NCBI GenBank assembly: GCA_963930775.1
Contig: OZ005691.1
Span: 8,491,000-8,554,999 of the forward strand
DNA: 64,000 nucleotides
Direction of reading: 5' to 3'
From: Cliona cf. orientalis
Taxonomy: Eukaryota; Porifera; Demospongiae; Clionaida; Clionaidae
Shown: piece after piece, positions 35,070 through 49,088 of the stretch
Numbering within the stretch: the stretch's first letter is position 1
Layout: each line of letters opens with the position of its first letter
Translations under genes and position numbers: made by a program
The notes under the pieces: model-generated
Seen by the model: only the letters and a program-made list of their open reading frames with translations
Database searches by the model: none
What the model was told of the DNA's origin: nothing

Positions 35070-37904
35070 TTTCGGGAGTTTCGTGACAACACACAATTTC
35101 TGAATCAGAATCAACTAGACAGTCTTGAAAAACTTATTAATCCTGATAGCAATCCATGGATGATATGTGATATTGAGCCACCACAGATGTGCAGCAGTGG
35201 TCCATTGTTCAAGGCTCCACCATCGCCTCAGTGCACAACTGACGATATTATTAACTTCTTGCCATCTCTTCCCAATCCTGCTGTGTGTGGAACAAGCATT
35301 GCAAACCTCCTTACTCTATCAGCTGTGAATGATTCTACTGAACTTGCTAATGCTCTAGATATTGTGTGTAACACTGACTGTGGAGAAGCTTACTCAGAGT
35401 TTCTGAAGTCTACCTGCAATGATCAGCTTCAAGCAGAAACTCTTAGAGTGTGGTGTGTTCGTACCAATGGAAATGCTAGCGCTGGTCCTTATTGCCGTTT
35501 TGCCTTCGAAGCCTTATTTTTTAATGAGCTTTCTACGTGTGAAGGGTCCAGTAGTAGCTCCTGCTCTCCCAGCTGCAGATCTGCTCTTACTCGATTTGCT
35601 GATGATATAGGATGCTGCTACCAAGATCTCTTTAACAATACTTTCTACTATCAACAGCAAGTCCTTAACGAGGTGATTACAACAGGCGAGTACACAATGT
35701 TTACGGACATCAACGATCCCTTGTCAAATCCCTGGACAGTATGCGATGTGCCAGTACCAAGTAGATGTCCTAATATACAGCCACCTCCTGAAGGTAAGAG
35801 TATAATTATATATAACTACTAAGTCTTATGAATTACATGGAAGCATATAAATAAAACTGGTATATGGACAGCTACAGCGTACAGAATTGTCTTTCCATTT
35901 TGTGCACATTCTCCTATAAAGTTTGCCATAATATTACTCAGTAGCTACAGCTCGTCAATCACTATAAATTTTGTTATAATATTAGCACAAGTTAAACATT
36001 ACTAGTCTGTTGTATACTGCAGTATAATATTCTATTATATCAATTAACTAGAGATTCTATTATCTAGATTGTCCAAGTGGTACATACAGAAGAAACGGTA
36101 GATGTGAACTGTGCCCAGATAATACAAATATCACATTGTCTGGAGGAAATGCCACTGAATGCCCATGCTTGGAAGGTTTCTTCAGAAGTAGTGAAGAAGG
36201 ACCAAGTGAGAGCTGCACAGGTCAGTCACTAAAATCTTCATTGGCCCCAGTAGTATATTATTCTTTCATGAACTACCAATGCGTCCTATTCTTGCAGCAC
36301 CACCAAGTGGCTGTCGCAACATACAGGCAATCCATAGTACAGCTACACAGATAACTTTGAGATGGAAAAGGCCAATAAATACCGGACGAGATTATTTCTA
36401 CTATGAGATTGAGTACAGCGATGGAGAGGACACTGGAGAACACTCACTTGAGAGCAAAATGGAGTATGTCCAAGAGGAGATCACTGGCCTAAAACCAGAT
36501 ACAAGATACGAATTCACTGTCACAGTCGATAACGGAGTGAGTGACCAGGATGATAGAAATGAAGATTTAAGAAGCTGTAAGCTTACAACAAGAACCATGG
36601 AAGGAAGTTAGCATTTCTCAAAATTAATTCTAAGAGCGGAGCGATATAATATTATTTCATGTCTTAATTGTAGGACCATCACCACCACGTGATGTACAAG
36701 GTTTTTGCTCAGTTGTCGTATGGAAGATGCCACGGAGCCCCAACGGAAACATTATTAACTATGATTTGAGAATTATCCACGAAGAAGCGGTCATACTATC
36801 AGAAAGTGATGGACCCTTCTTGGTCGTCAGGAAAGTAAACCAGTTGATTGGAGCGTTGGTTCAGGTATAGTAATTGGATAAAGGTAAACTCTATTCTCAC
36901 TAAAGTTATGCATGTGTTATGTAATATTGGACACACTTCTCAGTATTGGTGAATTGTGGGGTAATGAACAGTGATAGTACAATTTAATATTCCTCGTACA
37001 GTTTGTCTCCAATTCTCTATAATATTATACTAATTACAGTGATACAATTGCTAATTATTTTAATAGGTACGTGCTAAAACTAGAGCCGGGGCAGGAAATT
37101 GGAGTGAACCAGTACCACTTGGTAAGCCCAGTATCACTTCATAAGTAGCCATATATTAGTATCATAAATTACGTTTTGTATCACACACAATTCTGTAGGA
37201 TGTGAAGAAGAATCGGTTATTAGTAAGCAAAAAATTTAATTTCACCAGCATTAAAAATTCTTTTGTCATACAGCATGTCCACCATGTAATTGCCCAGGCA
37301 CCTCTCAGCCACCAGCAGGTATGCTAACTTAAGCAATAATCGCAAAAGCAACATTATTTTAGAGTTTATGTATTATGAAGACTACATCTATGCACAATAC
37401 AGCCCTGGGTCAGGCTACGGCTCGTCATAAAGTTTATAATTGTCCATCCCAACTACTAAATTCATTATGGAATCACATAATAATATTACAATGCCATTTA
37501 AAGTAATTAGCAACAAGCTCTTTCAAAATTAATTATTGCACACATCTTAACCTCTATTTATCACATCTATAGGCCTCCACTTTACAATCGGTGGTCGTGT
37601 ATATGGAAACAACAGTGTAGTGTCCCTTACTGATGTAGGGGAAGGGGAAGCAAATGCCCTCATCTGTAGGACTGACAGCGTAAACTGCTGTGGTACTCTA
37701 CCAAACAGATTTGGTCAATTTTACTACCCCAGCGGAGTCCAGGTGCCAGTCAACAGTGCTGGTCAGGGTTCCTATCGCAATAGGGGAGACCAGCTGATTC
37801 GTCTAAATCGACGAGAGGGGGCTACCTCTCCAACTGGGAGATATCGCTGTGAAATCCCTGATGCTAGTGGAGAGATGCAGAATCTCTACATCACCCTGGA
37901 GTGA
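35070..37904 (+). CDS. gene C (5' partial): Cys-domain/Eph-like/FN3/Ig protein
   Basis: Visible exons: 35070-35793 (5' end lost in the gap), 36068-36220, 36298-36606, 36674-36864, 37067-37121, 37199-37222, 37274-37318, 37573-37904. The reading frame is intact throughout. It starts inside the end of the first 14-Cys domain (FREFRDNTQFLNQNQLDSLE) and includes the complete second one, the Eph-like module, two FN3 domains and the Ig-like domain with NRGDQ. It has an extra Ser in the inter-domain linker (QMCSSGP versus QMCSGP in B). The exon-2 donor is GTCAGT rather than the GTGAGT seen in B, D and E, which may weaken splicing. Otherwise it is very close to gene B, introns included. Confidence 0.87.
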
Positions 37905-38539
37905 ATTGACTTAACTTTTGCAATGGAATATGAACTCAACTAAACTTTGATTCATAGTATAGGCCTTAACTTAGAACAAGATTGGATGCTAGAGACTATT
38001 AGTGTGTATACTAGTGTTATGGTAGAAACTTTTGTTATTAACAATCAACATTTCTACAGTCTGAGAGGGAATGTAGCTATTCAAAAATTACATTAATACA
38101 CCGGCCGATACAAACCTTCATGCTCATACTGTAGTAGATTTACCCTGACCCCTTATCACGTATTAAATTTTGATACTGTTAAGTCTCTTCAAAAAATATC
38201 AAATTCTGAGAATCTGTTTCTCCTTAAGAAGCACACCATCATCGATAACAAACACAAACTGTAATATTATAAGAGAAGTAAATTTAGAATTTGATCCATA
38301 GGAGTGTACCATTTAACTTATCTGGTCCAAGATAATAAAGAATAATATTATTATTCTTCATTGTTATAGCACATGCATTCAAAGGACATGTACTAAATTT
38401 AATGTCATGTTTATCATAAAGTCTCCATTCATTGCACGAGACTCAGCGGGAGGTTTCTAGGTTTTTAAAGGCATGATTGTGTAATGCTATGAGCACTGAT
38501 TGCCTGTTAATAGATACTAGATAGTGCAATGTACTCAAA
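37905..38539. repeat. spacer after gene C
   Basis: Near-identical to the spacer after gene B (33697-34370), with small indels. It ends at a MITE insertion site. Confidence 0.75.
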
Positions 38540-38699
38540 CATAGGTGGCGGAACCAGGGGGGCACCAGGGGCACGTGCCCCCCCCCCCCCTTGCATGACA
38601 GTCCGGACCTTTAATAGATCCCTATTGTGGTGGATATGTGATACACCCACTTCCCCCCCCCCCCCCCCCCCCAGTGACAGCCGTCTTCCTCCACCAATG
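38540..38699. mobile_element. 160-bp MITE with TCAAA target duplication
   Basis: The ends are CATAGGTGGCGGAA and the inverted TTCCTCCACCAATG, flanked by TCAAA (38535-38539 and 38700-38704). The matching site after gene B (near 34372) has uninterrupted TACTCAAATATCCACATTAG, an empty site. The interior holds two long C-runs. Confidence 0.88.
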
Positions 38700-41600
38700 T
38701 CAAATATCCACATTAGCTGCCTATGATCTACAAATTAATATGCAGTGGAGCAGGAAGAATTATTGTATACTTGATTGTATGACTTATTCTAGTAGCTATT
38801 AAGGTAAGCGTCCATTGGCGCTTAAACGGAATTCGCAATTTTGACCCACATGGGCGCTTACTCTGGATAAAACGTTCATGCATACATTTGTATAGAAGCT
38901 GCCACATTGACCTCTTGAAATGCAGTATACTGGGACAATTTTTGACTTTCAGTCCTTGTTCCTTATACTATATTATTATAGTCCTTGTGATGGTATCGTT
39001 CCTTTTGTTATGTTGCAAAGCATACAAAAAATTATGAGGCCCATCTACGACTGCATGCGGTACATGTCCTTGCAATCTGCCACTAACACATATCTGGATT
39101 CAAAGGGATTATTTTTCCGCAGACATATGGCTATCGGGCGCCACTGAAATTGAGTTTTATTGCATTTTTGGGACAATTAGCTACTGTTAAGTGAGTACTT
39201 GCTGGGTTTGTTGCCGCCAACACACATCAGTTGCTGACAAAGAAATTAGTTTCCACGGGTATAGAGTGACACCTACGTAAGTATAAGGTCATCTGGGGAC
39301 AGTTGTGCGCCCTTTTCCTGGCCCTGGCCACACTAAATGGAGCACACAACTCACAGCCACTATGGTACCTAAACAATGATATCATGTACACTATTATGCA
39401 TAATTATGGCAAACTGAGTAAATTTAATAATTTATTCTTGCTGATAGTAAGCCAATTTAAATTGTCATGACTGTTATTTTTGGCAAACTAAAATCTGTTA
39501 GCGATTATTTTGTGACAATGAGAAGAAGATTTACATACTATGAGGAAGTATAGTGGCAATAGCATTGTTTCATGGCTATAACATTATTAGTGATTTTAAT
39601 TCTACCGTTATGAATCCATGGACACATGTGGGTGAAGGATGTGTGGTGGGTGTATGACTGTCCCAAAAATGATCTCATACTCAAGACTAGTATGTGTCAC
39701 TATATACTTATCTTAGGAAATCAATTTTCTTTGAGGATTGTAAACAATGATTATGTAGGTGGCAGCAAGTCGCACATCCACCTTATGGTGGGATGCTCTG
39801 ATGTCACACCCACTTGTGATCTAAAAGTGCACATAACATCAAAGAAGTACAATGGATCTCCGGCACATGATAGCGTATGTGAGAAAACTAAGAGTGCACA
39901 CACAAAAGAACTATAATTAAATTTTATTACGATATGTTTAGACACTTAGTAGTTGGGAAGCTAGTTACTGGCTGAGGTTAGCCTGATCGAGGCTCGTGAT
40001 TGTTTCATACTTTTTGTGTCATGTACTAATCAAAAGCTTGATAAAATTTTGAGGAAAACACAGCATCATTATTTTACACGTGCAATGACACTTGGGGTAT
40101 CAATAGCATTTAATTCAATGCACTGCATAAATGTTTTATTTTTTAAGATAATTACATCAGATGGTGTAATATGCAGGACCTGGTGTCATCTATACCTGTG
40201 AAAACCAATTTTTGTGAACTTTGTGAATAGTAATGCAACATGAAGTCACAGACTTAGTCTATGAGTGGGAGTAAAGTATAGAGACATCTGGTATTATACC
40301 CTATCTTGTCCCAAAAACCAAACGAATACCAATGCTCGCTCGCTTAAGGGCACATGGCCTTAAAATTTGCAATGATTTCGAAACATGCATGACGAGTAAG
40401 ATATGTCAGTCACTGCCTAGCTTTATATGATGCACATCAGTTCACCTTAATGTGGTTACTTAGATCCTACGCACTTGTCTATAAAATTAATATCACCTGC
40501 TAGCTATCTCTATTTGTCCCAAAAGTGATATCAAGTAAATTGGTATTCCTTTGCCCATGGGAATGTTTATGTATGGGTAATTTTTATGTCGGTAGTAGTA
40601 TTTTAGCTGTGGTATGCCCATGGATGGGAAGGGAGGGAGCAAATGAGTATGTATGTATAAGGCAAATGATTACGTAAACTTGCATAATGATAATTGCATT
40701 TAATACAATAAGTAGCGTGTCATGCGCACACACTGTCAGGTGCGTGTACGTGATCTGCGGCTCAGACATGCATCAGTACAAGTTCTTAATTATATAGAGC
40801 ATCATTTATGGGATAAGTGTATAAAATAAAATTTTGCTACTTAAACCACACAAAGACGGTATGATATCGAACGCTGTTGCCATTCAAGGAGTAGTAATTC
40901 CCAAACCATTCACAGTGATTCATTAAAACAGGTGTGCATGGGAAATCAGAGTTATGGACTATAGAATTTAATTTTTAACTCTTAATACAAATGAGATGCA
41001 TACGGCTATAGTGCGGCTGCTAGCTGCTATGATCTGAACCTGTGGTTTATCAAAGTTAAGTTCTAGTGTGTAGAACAATTATTAAGTCCTACACACACAT
41101 AAGGATGCGTCATTCTCATGATAATTTAGAGCATTAATTTTTTTGCAATCACCTTAATCAAGGAATACTTGCTTTTTTGTACTATGGCCAAGAAGAATGA
41201 TGTAGGGACAATTTCTGCCAGCATGCATACAATTATTATTATGATTCATAATGCCACTCTAGGTTGCTCTTACCAACCATATAATGATATGCTTGAAATG
41301 GAACAATTGAGTACTTCCTGGGTTTGTTGCTGCAAACATATTATATCAGTAGCTAACAAAGAGATTAGTTTCCACAGGTAAGTATAAGGTCATCTTGGGA
41401 CAGTTGTGCACCCTTTTCCTGGCCACATTAAATGGAGCACACAACACACAGCCACTATGGTACCTAAACAATGATATCATGTACACTATTACGCATAATT
41501 ATGGCAATTAAACTGATAGCAAGTAAAACTAACAATTTATTCTTGCTGATAGTAAGCCAATTTAAATTGTCATGACAGTTATTTTTTGGCGTGAAACTAA

Positions 41601-42990
41601 ATCCATTAGCGATTACTTTGTGACAATGAGAAGGTTTATAATATTATACTATAAGGAAGTATGGTAGCAATAATTATTGTTTCATGGCTCAGGATAAAAT
41701 TATTTTTAATTCTATATACCACTACTGCCATGAATCCACATGTGGGATGAAGGATATGTGGTGGGTGTACGATTGTCCCAAAATTGATCTGTGTCACTAC
41801 ACATCTGAGGAAACCACTCTTTCTTTGTGGGTTGTGAACAATTATGTAGGCAGCAGCGAGTCCACATCCACCTTATGATGGCAGCAGCGAGTCGCACATC
41901 CACCTTATGGTGGGATGCTCTGATGTCACACCCATTTGTGATCTAGAAGTGCACAGAACGAAGTGCACAGAACATCAAAGCAGTACAGTGAATACCTCCC
42001 GCACATGATAGCGAGTGTGAGAAAACTTAGAGTGCACACATAAAAGAACTATTATGGCCTGAGGCTTGCATGATTGTTTTTATACTTTGTGACCAAAAAC
42101 TGGAAACACAGCATCATTATTTTACACACACAATGACACTTGTGGTATCAATAGCATTAATGTGATGTGCGTCACTGTATAAACTTTAATCCCTTCATTC
42201 TTATAATAATACACACTGCAGGTGTACCTGTGGAAACCAATTTTTTTTAACTTTGAGAGTGAGTATTAATGGAACATGAAGTCACAGACTATCAGTGGGA
42301 ATAATGTATAGAAACGCCTGGTCTTGTCCCAGAAACCCAACGATATCAATTTAATAGCAAATATGAATGCTCGCTCACTTAATAAGGGCACACAAATATT
42401 AAAAAGAATTAAATTTAGCATGCAATGATCTCAAAACATGCATGACAAGCAAGATAATATTATGTGTCCATCACTGCCTTTATATGATGCACGTGGTTAC
42501 TTACTAGTCTCTACGACTCATCCATAAAATTAATATTATATATACCAGCTAGCTGTCCCCACTTGTCCCAAAAGTGATATCAAATTGGTATTCCTTTGCC
42601 CATGGGAATGTTTATATATGGGTAAGTTGTATGTTGGTAGTAGTATTTTGGCCGTGATACGCCCTGCTGGATGGGAAGGGAGGAAGGAAATGTGTATGCA
42701 CAAATCAAATGATTACGTAACTTTGCATAACGATAATAATGACATTGTAATAATAATATGTAGTGTGTCACGCACAGACAGGTGCGTGTACGTGATCTGC
42801 GGCTCAGACATGCATCATTACAAGTTCTTAATGATATAGAGCATCATTTACGGGATAAGTGTGTAAAGAAAAAATTTTGCTACTTAAACCACACAAAGAC
42901 AATGTGATATCGATCGCTATCGCCATTCACATACCGCAAGGAGTAGTAATTCCCACGCCATTCACAGTGATTCATTACAGCATATCTGGA
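38700..42990. repeat. C-D spacer: two successive copies of spacer blocks
   Basis: About 38990-40830 and 41160-42860 are diverged direct repeats of each other and of 25430-28900. Shared landmarks are the GGACAGTTGTGCRCCCTTTT block, the CGCACATCCACCTTATGGTG block and TTCCTTTGCCCATGGGAATG. The ORFs (for example 39626-39916) are broken in other copies. No gene was recognised. Confidence 0.8.
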
Positions 42991-44389
42991 TGTACCAAAC
43001 AGGTGCAGGCAATCAGAGTTATGGACTGTAGAATTTAATTTTAGCTCTTACATAATAATATGGTCGAGGAATACAAATAAGATGCATACAGTGGCTATAG
43101 TGCAGAAGATCTGAAACAGTGGTTCATATTTTTGGGACTGCAAACATTACACCAAAGTTCCACCATAGTTTGCAGAACAAGTTCACAGTAATTACACTCA
43201 CATTAATTTTAAATTTTTAACGACAATAATTTGAGAACATCAATTTTTTTGTAATCACCTTAATTAATTTTATCTATAGCAAGTGATAACTGCTTGTATA
43301 CTGTGACCAAGAAGATAATAATATTACTGATGTAGGGACAATCTGTGCCAGCGTAATACAATAATAATAAATATTATTATTATGGTTCATAGTGCCACTG
43401 TATTATTGTATTTTGTTGATGTCCAATGGCTCCAATGAGATCACAAACTGAGGCTAGATTATGTGGTTAGTAATAGCAGCCTTAATACAATGTAGCTAGA
43501 GAAAGGGATGGTGTGCCAGCCACATGCGCATTAATTATAATAATCATAGTATGAGGAAGTGAGTATGTGGTATGTGTTTGACAACATCATAAATTACATC
43601 CTGCATAGGGGAAATTTGTAGCTCTCACTATAGCACTAACCTTTTTGCATAATAATAATTATTATTATGAGTTTAACTTTACGACTAGACTCGATCCATA
43701 AGGTTATCCTTGTTCCCAGACTCCTTGTCTCCTTTTCTCACTTATTAAATTTTTAGGCTCCCCCTTCTTCTTTTATAAAATATAATTTTAGTACAGAATT
43801 ATAATATTATTATACGATCATTATTTGCACGCACAAAAATTTAAAATGAAAGTGAGAGCTGGGAATAAGGGTAGATTAAAACACATAATTATTGATTATG
43901 GCTCCTTTTAGCATCATCTACAATAATAATATTATTTTGATACTGTAACATTCACATGGCATTGTATGCTTCGATTAAAAATTATTGTAGATAGAGTGAA
44001 TGTTCTCTAGAATACTACATGCAGGCATAATATTATGCACTATATATTACAGCCAACCTTGAATTTAATCGAAATGGGATCGAAAGAGAGCATGATCATG
44101 AAGTAAATAAACCAACGCTCGCAACAAATATAATTAATACTTTACAATATTATTGGATGCCGAGTGCAGAGGATGATTATCATTATACAATAATAATTAT
44201 CATAACAACAATACCGTTACAGTGTTGAAAAAGAACTAGATCTATTGCATGCTGCAATTCACTGACATTAACTTTCTTGAGTATAACAATACTGACTAGT
44301 ATAATAATATAGATCATGGATCACTGATGCCTCCAATGTAACATACGGTAACATTGGAATCAGCATCAATTTTACACAATGTCATACTT
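42991..44389. other. AT-rich spacer, no gene seen
   Basis: Many ATTATTATT/AATAATAAT tracts. No exon, RNA gene or TIR pair was recognised. Confidence 0.5.
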
Positions 44390-44854
44390 TGCGTGACACT
44401 GACTTCCATCCAATCTTAGGTGTAATACACATAATGTATGTGGCTTACTACTATCTATGTACCACCACCATAATAAATACCTTAAGCCACAGAATAAAAA
44501 TTCCCACAGGAAATGGCCATGGGATAATTAATTTACACATTGAAATATGTCATTTTTGGGACAAATGGTGCCAGTAATGTCATTTACATGACTTGTGGCC
44601 TAGACATGTATCAGTACAACTTCATCCACGGATTGGTTAAGTTACTTTGTTACTGATCTAAGTGATAGTATAATACAATATTATGGTATTGTGTATGATA
44701 TCGTGTTTGGGATAAGTAAGTATGCACTGCATGCCATATGCACTGCGGCTCTTCAAGCGACAGACTGGCACCACCGGTAAAATGAACAAAGTAACCCACA
44801 AATTAGGTTCCCATGACATTGTAACTTGAAGTGATTCGTCAGTCTTAGAGCGGG

Positions 44855-44862
44855 TATAAAAG
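44855..44862 (+). promoter_or_regulatory. TATA box of gene D
   Basis: TATAAAAG in the same context as gene B, 134 bp before the start codon. The ~600 bp around it (44390-44990) are nearly identical to the gene B upstream region. Confidence 0.7.
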
Positions 44863-44996
44863 TAGGCCTCATGCATTTATACTAATGCAGCAGGCCATCA
44901 CATCAGCAAGCTACGATTGGTTGAATCCTGCAGCACAATAATATTGAAACAATCAGGCCCTTTTAAGTCCAAATCAAGTCGACAGAAGTGAACAAG

Positions 44997-47900
44997 ATGC
45001 ACGCAGCTCTAGTGCTGATGCTCTGCTCAGCTGTCGTCCATGTTGGAGTATCACAGTCTGTTATACCACAAACTGTCCCTCCACGGAGTGAAGTGTGTCC
45101 ATTAGATGATCGACTTCCCTTCCTACAAAGCCTTCCTAATGGAATACAGTGTCTTTTAGGTCTCGCTGCTGTTAACAATCCATTTGCCACTCCAGCACAG
45201 GTGGCAGAGGGTTTAGTAAATTATTGCACCGATGATTGCGGAGGAATTTTTTCGAAGTATTTGGAGTTTCCCTGCAATGCCCCACTTGTAGCTGAATTGG
45301 TCAGACTCACCTGCACTGCCACCAATGGATCAGCCACTGCTGGTAACGTCTGCCATTATGCGTCTCCAACTGCCAATGGTTCTCCACAGGTTCTCGCTGA
45401 AATCTCATCGTGTGACAATGTAACAGCAAATTCATCATGCACTCCCGGCTGTAGGCAAATGCTGACCAATTTAAAAACTGAGATTGGCTGCTGCTTTCAG
45501 AATGTATATAACAACACACTGTTTGATTTTCGGCAGGTTCGTGACTTTACACAATCTCTGACTGAGAATCAATTAGACAGTATTGAAAAGCTTACTAATC
45601 CTGATAGCAATCCATGGAAGATATGTGAGATTGAACCACCACAGATGTGCAGTGGTCCATTGTTCAAGGCTCCACCATCGCCTCAGTGCACAACTGACGA
45701 TATTATTAACTTCTTGCCATCTCTTCCAAATCCTGCAGTGTGTGGACCAAGCATTGCAAACCTCCTTACTCTATCAGCTGTGAATGATTCTACTGAACTT
45801 GCTAATGCTCTAGATATTGTTTGTAACACTGACTGCGGAGAAGCTTACTCGGAGTTTCTGAAGTCTACCTGCAATGACCAATTTCAAGCAGAAACTCTTA
45901 GAATATGGTGTCTTCGTACCAACGGAAATGCCAACGCTGGACCTTATTGCCGTTTTGCATTCGAAGCTGCATTTTTTAATGAACTTTCTACGTGTGAAGG
46001 GTCCAGTAGTAGCTCCTGCTCTCCCAGCTGCAGATCTGCTCTTACTCGATTTGCCGATGATATAGGATGTTGCTACCAAGATCTCTTTAACAATACTTTC
46101 TACTATCAACACCAAGTCCTTAACGAGGTGATTACAACCGGTGAGTACACAACATTCACGGAGATCAACAATCCCACGTCAAGTCCCTGGGCAGTATGCG
46201 ATGTGCCAGTACCAAGTAGATGTCCCAATATACAGCCACCTCCTGAAGGTAAGTGTATAATTATTTGTGAATTATATGGAAGCATGCAAAATACAACCGT
46301 ATGGACAGCTACAGCGTACAGAATTATCTTTCCATTTGTTCACATTCTCCTAAATTTATTTTATTACTCGTTCAGTACAATCACCATTTGTAATAATAAT
46401 AGCACAAGTTAAACATTACTAGTGTGTTATAATATTAACCCATTTGATTAGATATCCTAAATCTAGATTGTCCAAGCGGTACATACAGAAGAAACCGTAG
46501 ATGTGAACCGTGTCCAGGCAATACAAACACCACATTGTCTGGAGGAAATGCCACTGTATGCCCGTGCTTGGAAGGTTTTTTCAGAAGTAGTGAAGAAGGA
46601 CCAAGTACAAGCTGCTCAGGTGAGTTACTTATATCTTCATTGGCCCCAGTATGTTCTTTCATGAACTACCAATGCGTCCTATTCTTGCAGCACCACCAAG
46701 TGGCTGTCGCAACATACAGGCAATCCATAGTACAGCCACACAGATAACTTTGAGATGGAAAAGGCCATTGAATACCGGACGAGATGATTTCTACTATGAG
46801 ATTGAGTACAGCGATGGTGAGGACACTGGAGAGCACTCACTTGAGAGCAAAATGGAGTATATCCAAGAGGAGATCACTGGCCTAAAACCAGATACAAGAT
46901 ACGAATTCACTGTTACAGTCAATAATGGAGTGAGTGACCAGGATGACAGAAATGAAGATTTGAGGAGCTGTGAGCTTACAACAAGAACCATGGAAGGAAG
47001 TTAGTATTAATTTTCTCACAATTAATTCTAAGAGCGGAGCGATATATATCATATCTTAATTGTAGGACCATCACCACCACGTGATGTACAAGGATTTTGC
47101 TCAGTTGTCGTATGGAAGATGCCACGGAGCCCCAATGGAAACATTATTGGCTATGATTTGAGAATTATCCACGAAGAAGCTATTATACTATCAGAAAGTG
47201 ATGGACCCTTCTTGATTGTCAGAGAAGTAAACCAGTTGATTGGAGCGTTGGTTCAGGTATGGTAATCCTTTATTAGTGGTATAGGAAAACTATTAGGTTG
47301 AGGTAGTTGGCCGGAACCATTTTAAAAATTAATAACATCTGGACTTTCTTATTGGTAGGAACAGCCTTAAATATATAATCCCATGCATGATAATAATAAT
47401 ATTTAATCCTCGGCGCATGCGCGAGGGTTACTGTAGTCGTTCTGTGTGTCTGTCTGTTACCACGCTAACTACTACATACCTCATTTGCGAGTCCAAACTG
47501 CGGTGTTATAACATTCCTTATGGCGTTCCAAACGCATGATTCGTGTGGATTTCGTAGAAAACGCTTTGTTACGTAGTCTATATGATCTATATTCTAAGCT
47601 TCTTGACTTCATTCTGCCCAGCGCTCTCCTATGACTTTACATATAAATAGAACGTTATGTGTCTTGCGCTATATACGGCATAGGCCCATTATACGCATGC
47701 GCGCGAGGGTTACGAGGGCGGGGTCTGGGGACGTATAGATGGCTACGCTCGCTCTCAGTCTAGAATACTTCTAGCATCTATGGTTCACCCAGCAAAGCGT
47801 GTATCATTATCAAGCTAGCAGTTTTCAGAGATGGATAATATACTCTACACAAGCTACGGTCAAGTCACACTCCCAAACTCGGGACAAGACTAGATATTTG

Positions 47901-49088
47901 TACCTTAGTCAGCCCATAGATTGCTGCCACACCCCTCATTCATCAAAATAGGAGGATTAATGTATGTGCAACTACTCATGCTAACCTAGGAAGTCAATGC
48001 AGTTTGGATGCATCGCCTAATATTGTATCCTTGCCTAATTGTGAGACAAGTGCCATACAACCCGCCGAGGGTTTTGGGCTCTAGAGAGCTCTAGTATTAT
48101 TTGTTGTGCACTACTGTTCATGATAGCATCACTATAATTATTAGTCAAAGCTGTCAAATACATAGTCCTTGTCTTGATCCTTGTACCAAGACACTTAATA
48201 TTAATATTATTACGTCTGCAATAACACTCCTCTTTAATAATTAAAGTGATGCAATTACTAATAATTCTTAATAGGTACGTGCTAAAACTAGAGCCGGGCC
48301 AGGAAATTGGAGTGAGCCAGTACCACTCGGTAAGCTCAGCTCCACTTTATAAGTGTAGCTATTATTATCATAACAATTTTGTATCGTGTAGGATGTGAAG
48401 AAGAATCGGTTATCAGTAAGCAATAAAAAGTTAATTTGTGCCAGTATTAAAATTATTTTGTCACACAGCATGTCCACCATGTAATTGCCCGGCCACCTCT
48501 CAGCCACCAGCAGGTATGCTAACTTAAGCAATAATCGTAAAAATAGGGTTTATGCTTATGAAGGCTACATCAATGCACAATACAGCCTGGGACAGACTAC
48601 AGCTTGTCATAAAGTTTATTGTCTATTCCAACTAATAAATTCATTATGGAATCACATAAACTAAGTTCTGGCCACTTAAATTAAAAAAAAGTAATTAACA
48701 ATAAGCTCCAGTGGTATAATTGCACACACATTATCCTTTATTTATCACATTTACAGGCCTCCATTTTACAATCGGTGGTCGTGTATATGGAAACAACAGT
48801 GTAGTGTCCCTTACTGATGTAGGGGAAGGGGAAGCAAACGCCCTCATCTGTAGGACCGACAGCATAAACTGCTGTGGTACTCTACCAAACAGATTTGGTC
48901 AATTTTACTATCCCAGTGGAGTCCAGGTACCAGTCAACAATGCTGGTCAGGGTTTCTATCGCAACAGGGGAGACCAGCTGATTCGTCTAAATCGACGAGA
49001 GGGGGCTACCTCTCCAACTGGGAGGTATCGCTGTGAAATCCCTGATGCTAGTGGAGAGATGCAGAATCTCTACATCACCCTGGAGTGA
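44997..49088 (+). CDS. gene D: secreted 2x Cys-domain/Eph-like/FN3/Ig protein
   Basis: Exons: 44997-46248, 46467-46619, 46691-46999, 47066-47256, 48275-48329, 48392-48415, 48469-48513, 48757-49088. Total 2361 nt, 786 aa. The signal peptide MHAALVLMLCSAVVHVGVSQ supports the ATG at 44997. The domain order equals gene B: two 14-Cys domains, Eph-like Cys-rich module, FN3, FN3, linker CPPCNCPA and Ig-like domain with NRGDQ. The first Cys domain has one more residue than B near its start (SEVCPLDD). Intron 4 is about 1 kb because of an insertion at about 47403-48095. Predicted secreted glycoprotein of unknown function. Confidence 0.9.
47403..48095. mobile_element. ~690-bp insertion in intron 4 of gene D
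   Basis: Comparison with intron 4 of gene B shows the insertion between ATAATAATATTT and TATTATTTGTTGTGCACTAC. It opens AATCCTCGGCGCATGCGCGA and closes with CCGCCGAGGGTTTTGGGC, so the ends share a short inverted CCTCGGCG. A CGCATGCGCGCGAGGGTTAC motif recurs internally near 47694. No transposase ORF is present. Confidence 0.7.

Noticed and set aside
38507..38726. Gly/Pro-rich ORFs over the C-runs
   Set aside because: They lie within a 160-bp MITE and depend on homopolymer length.
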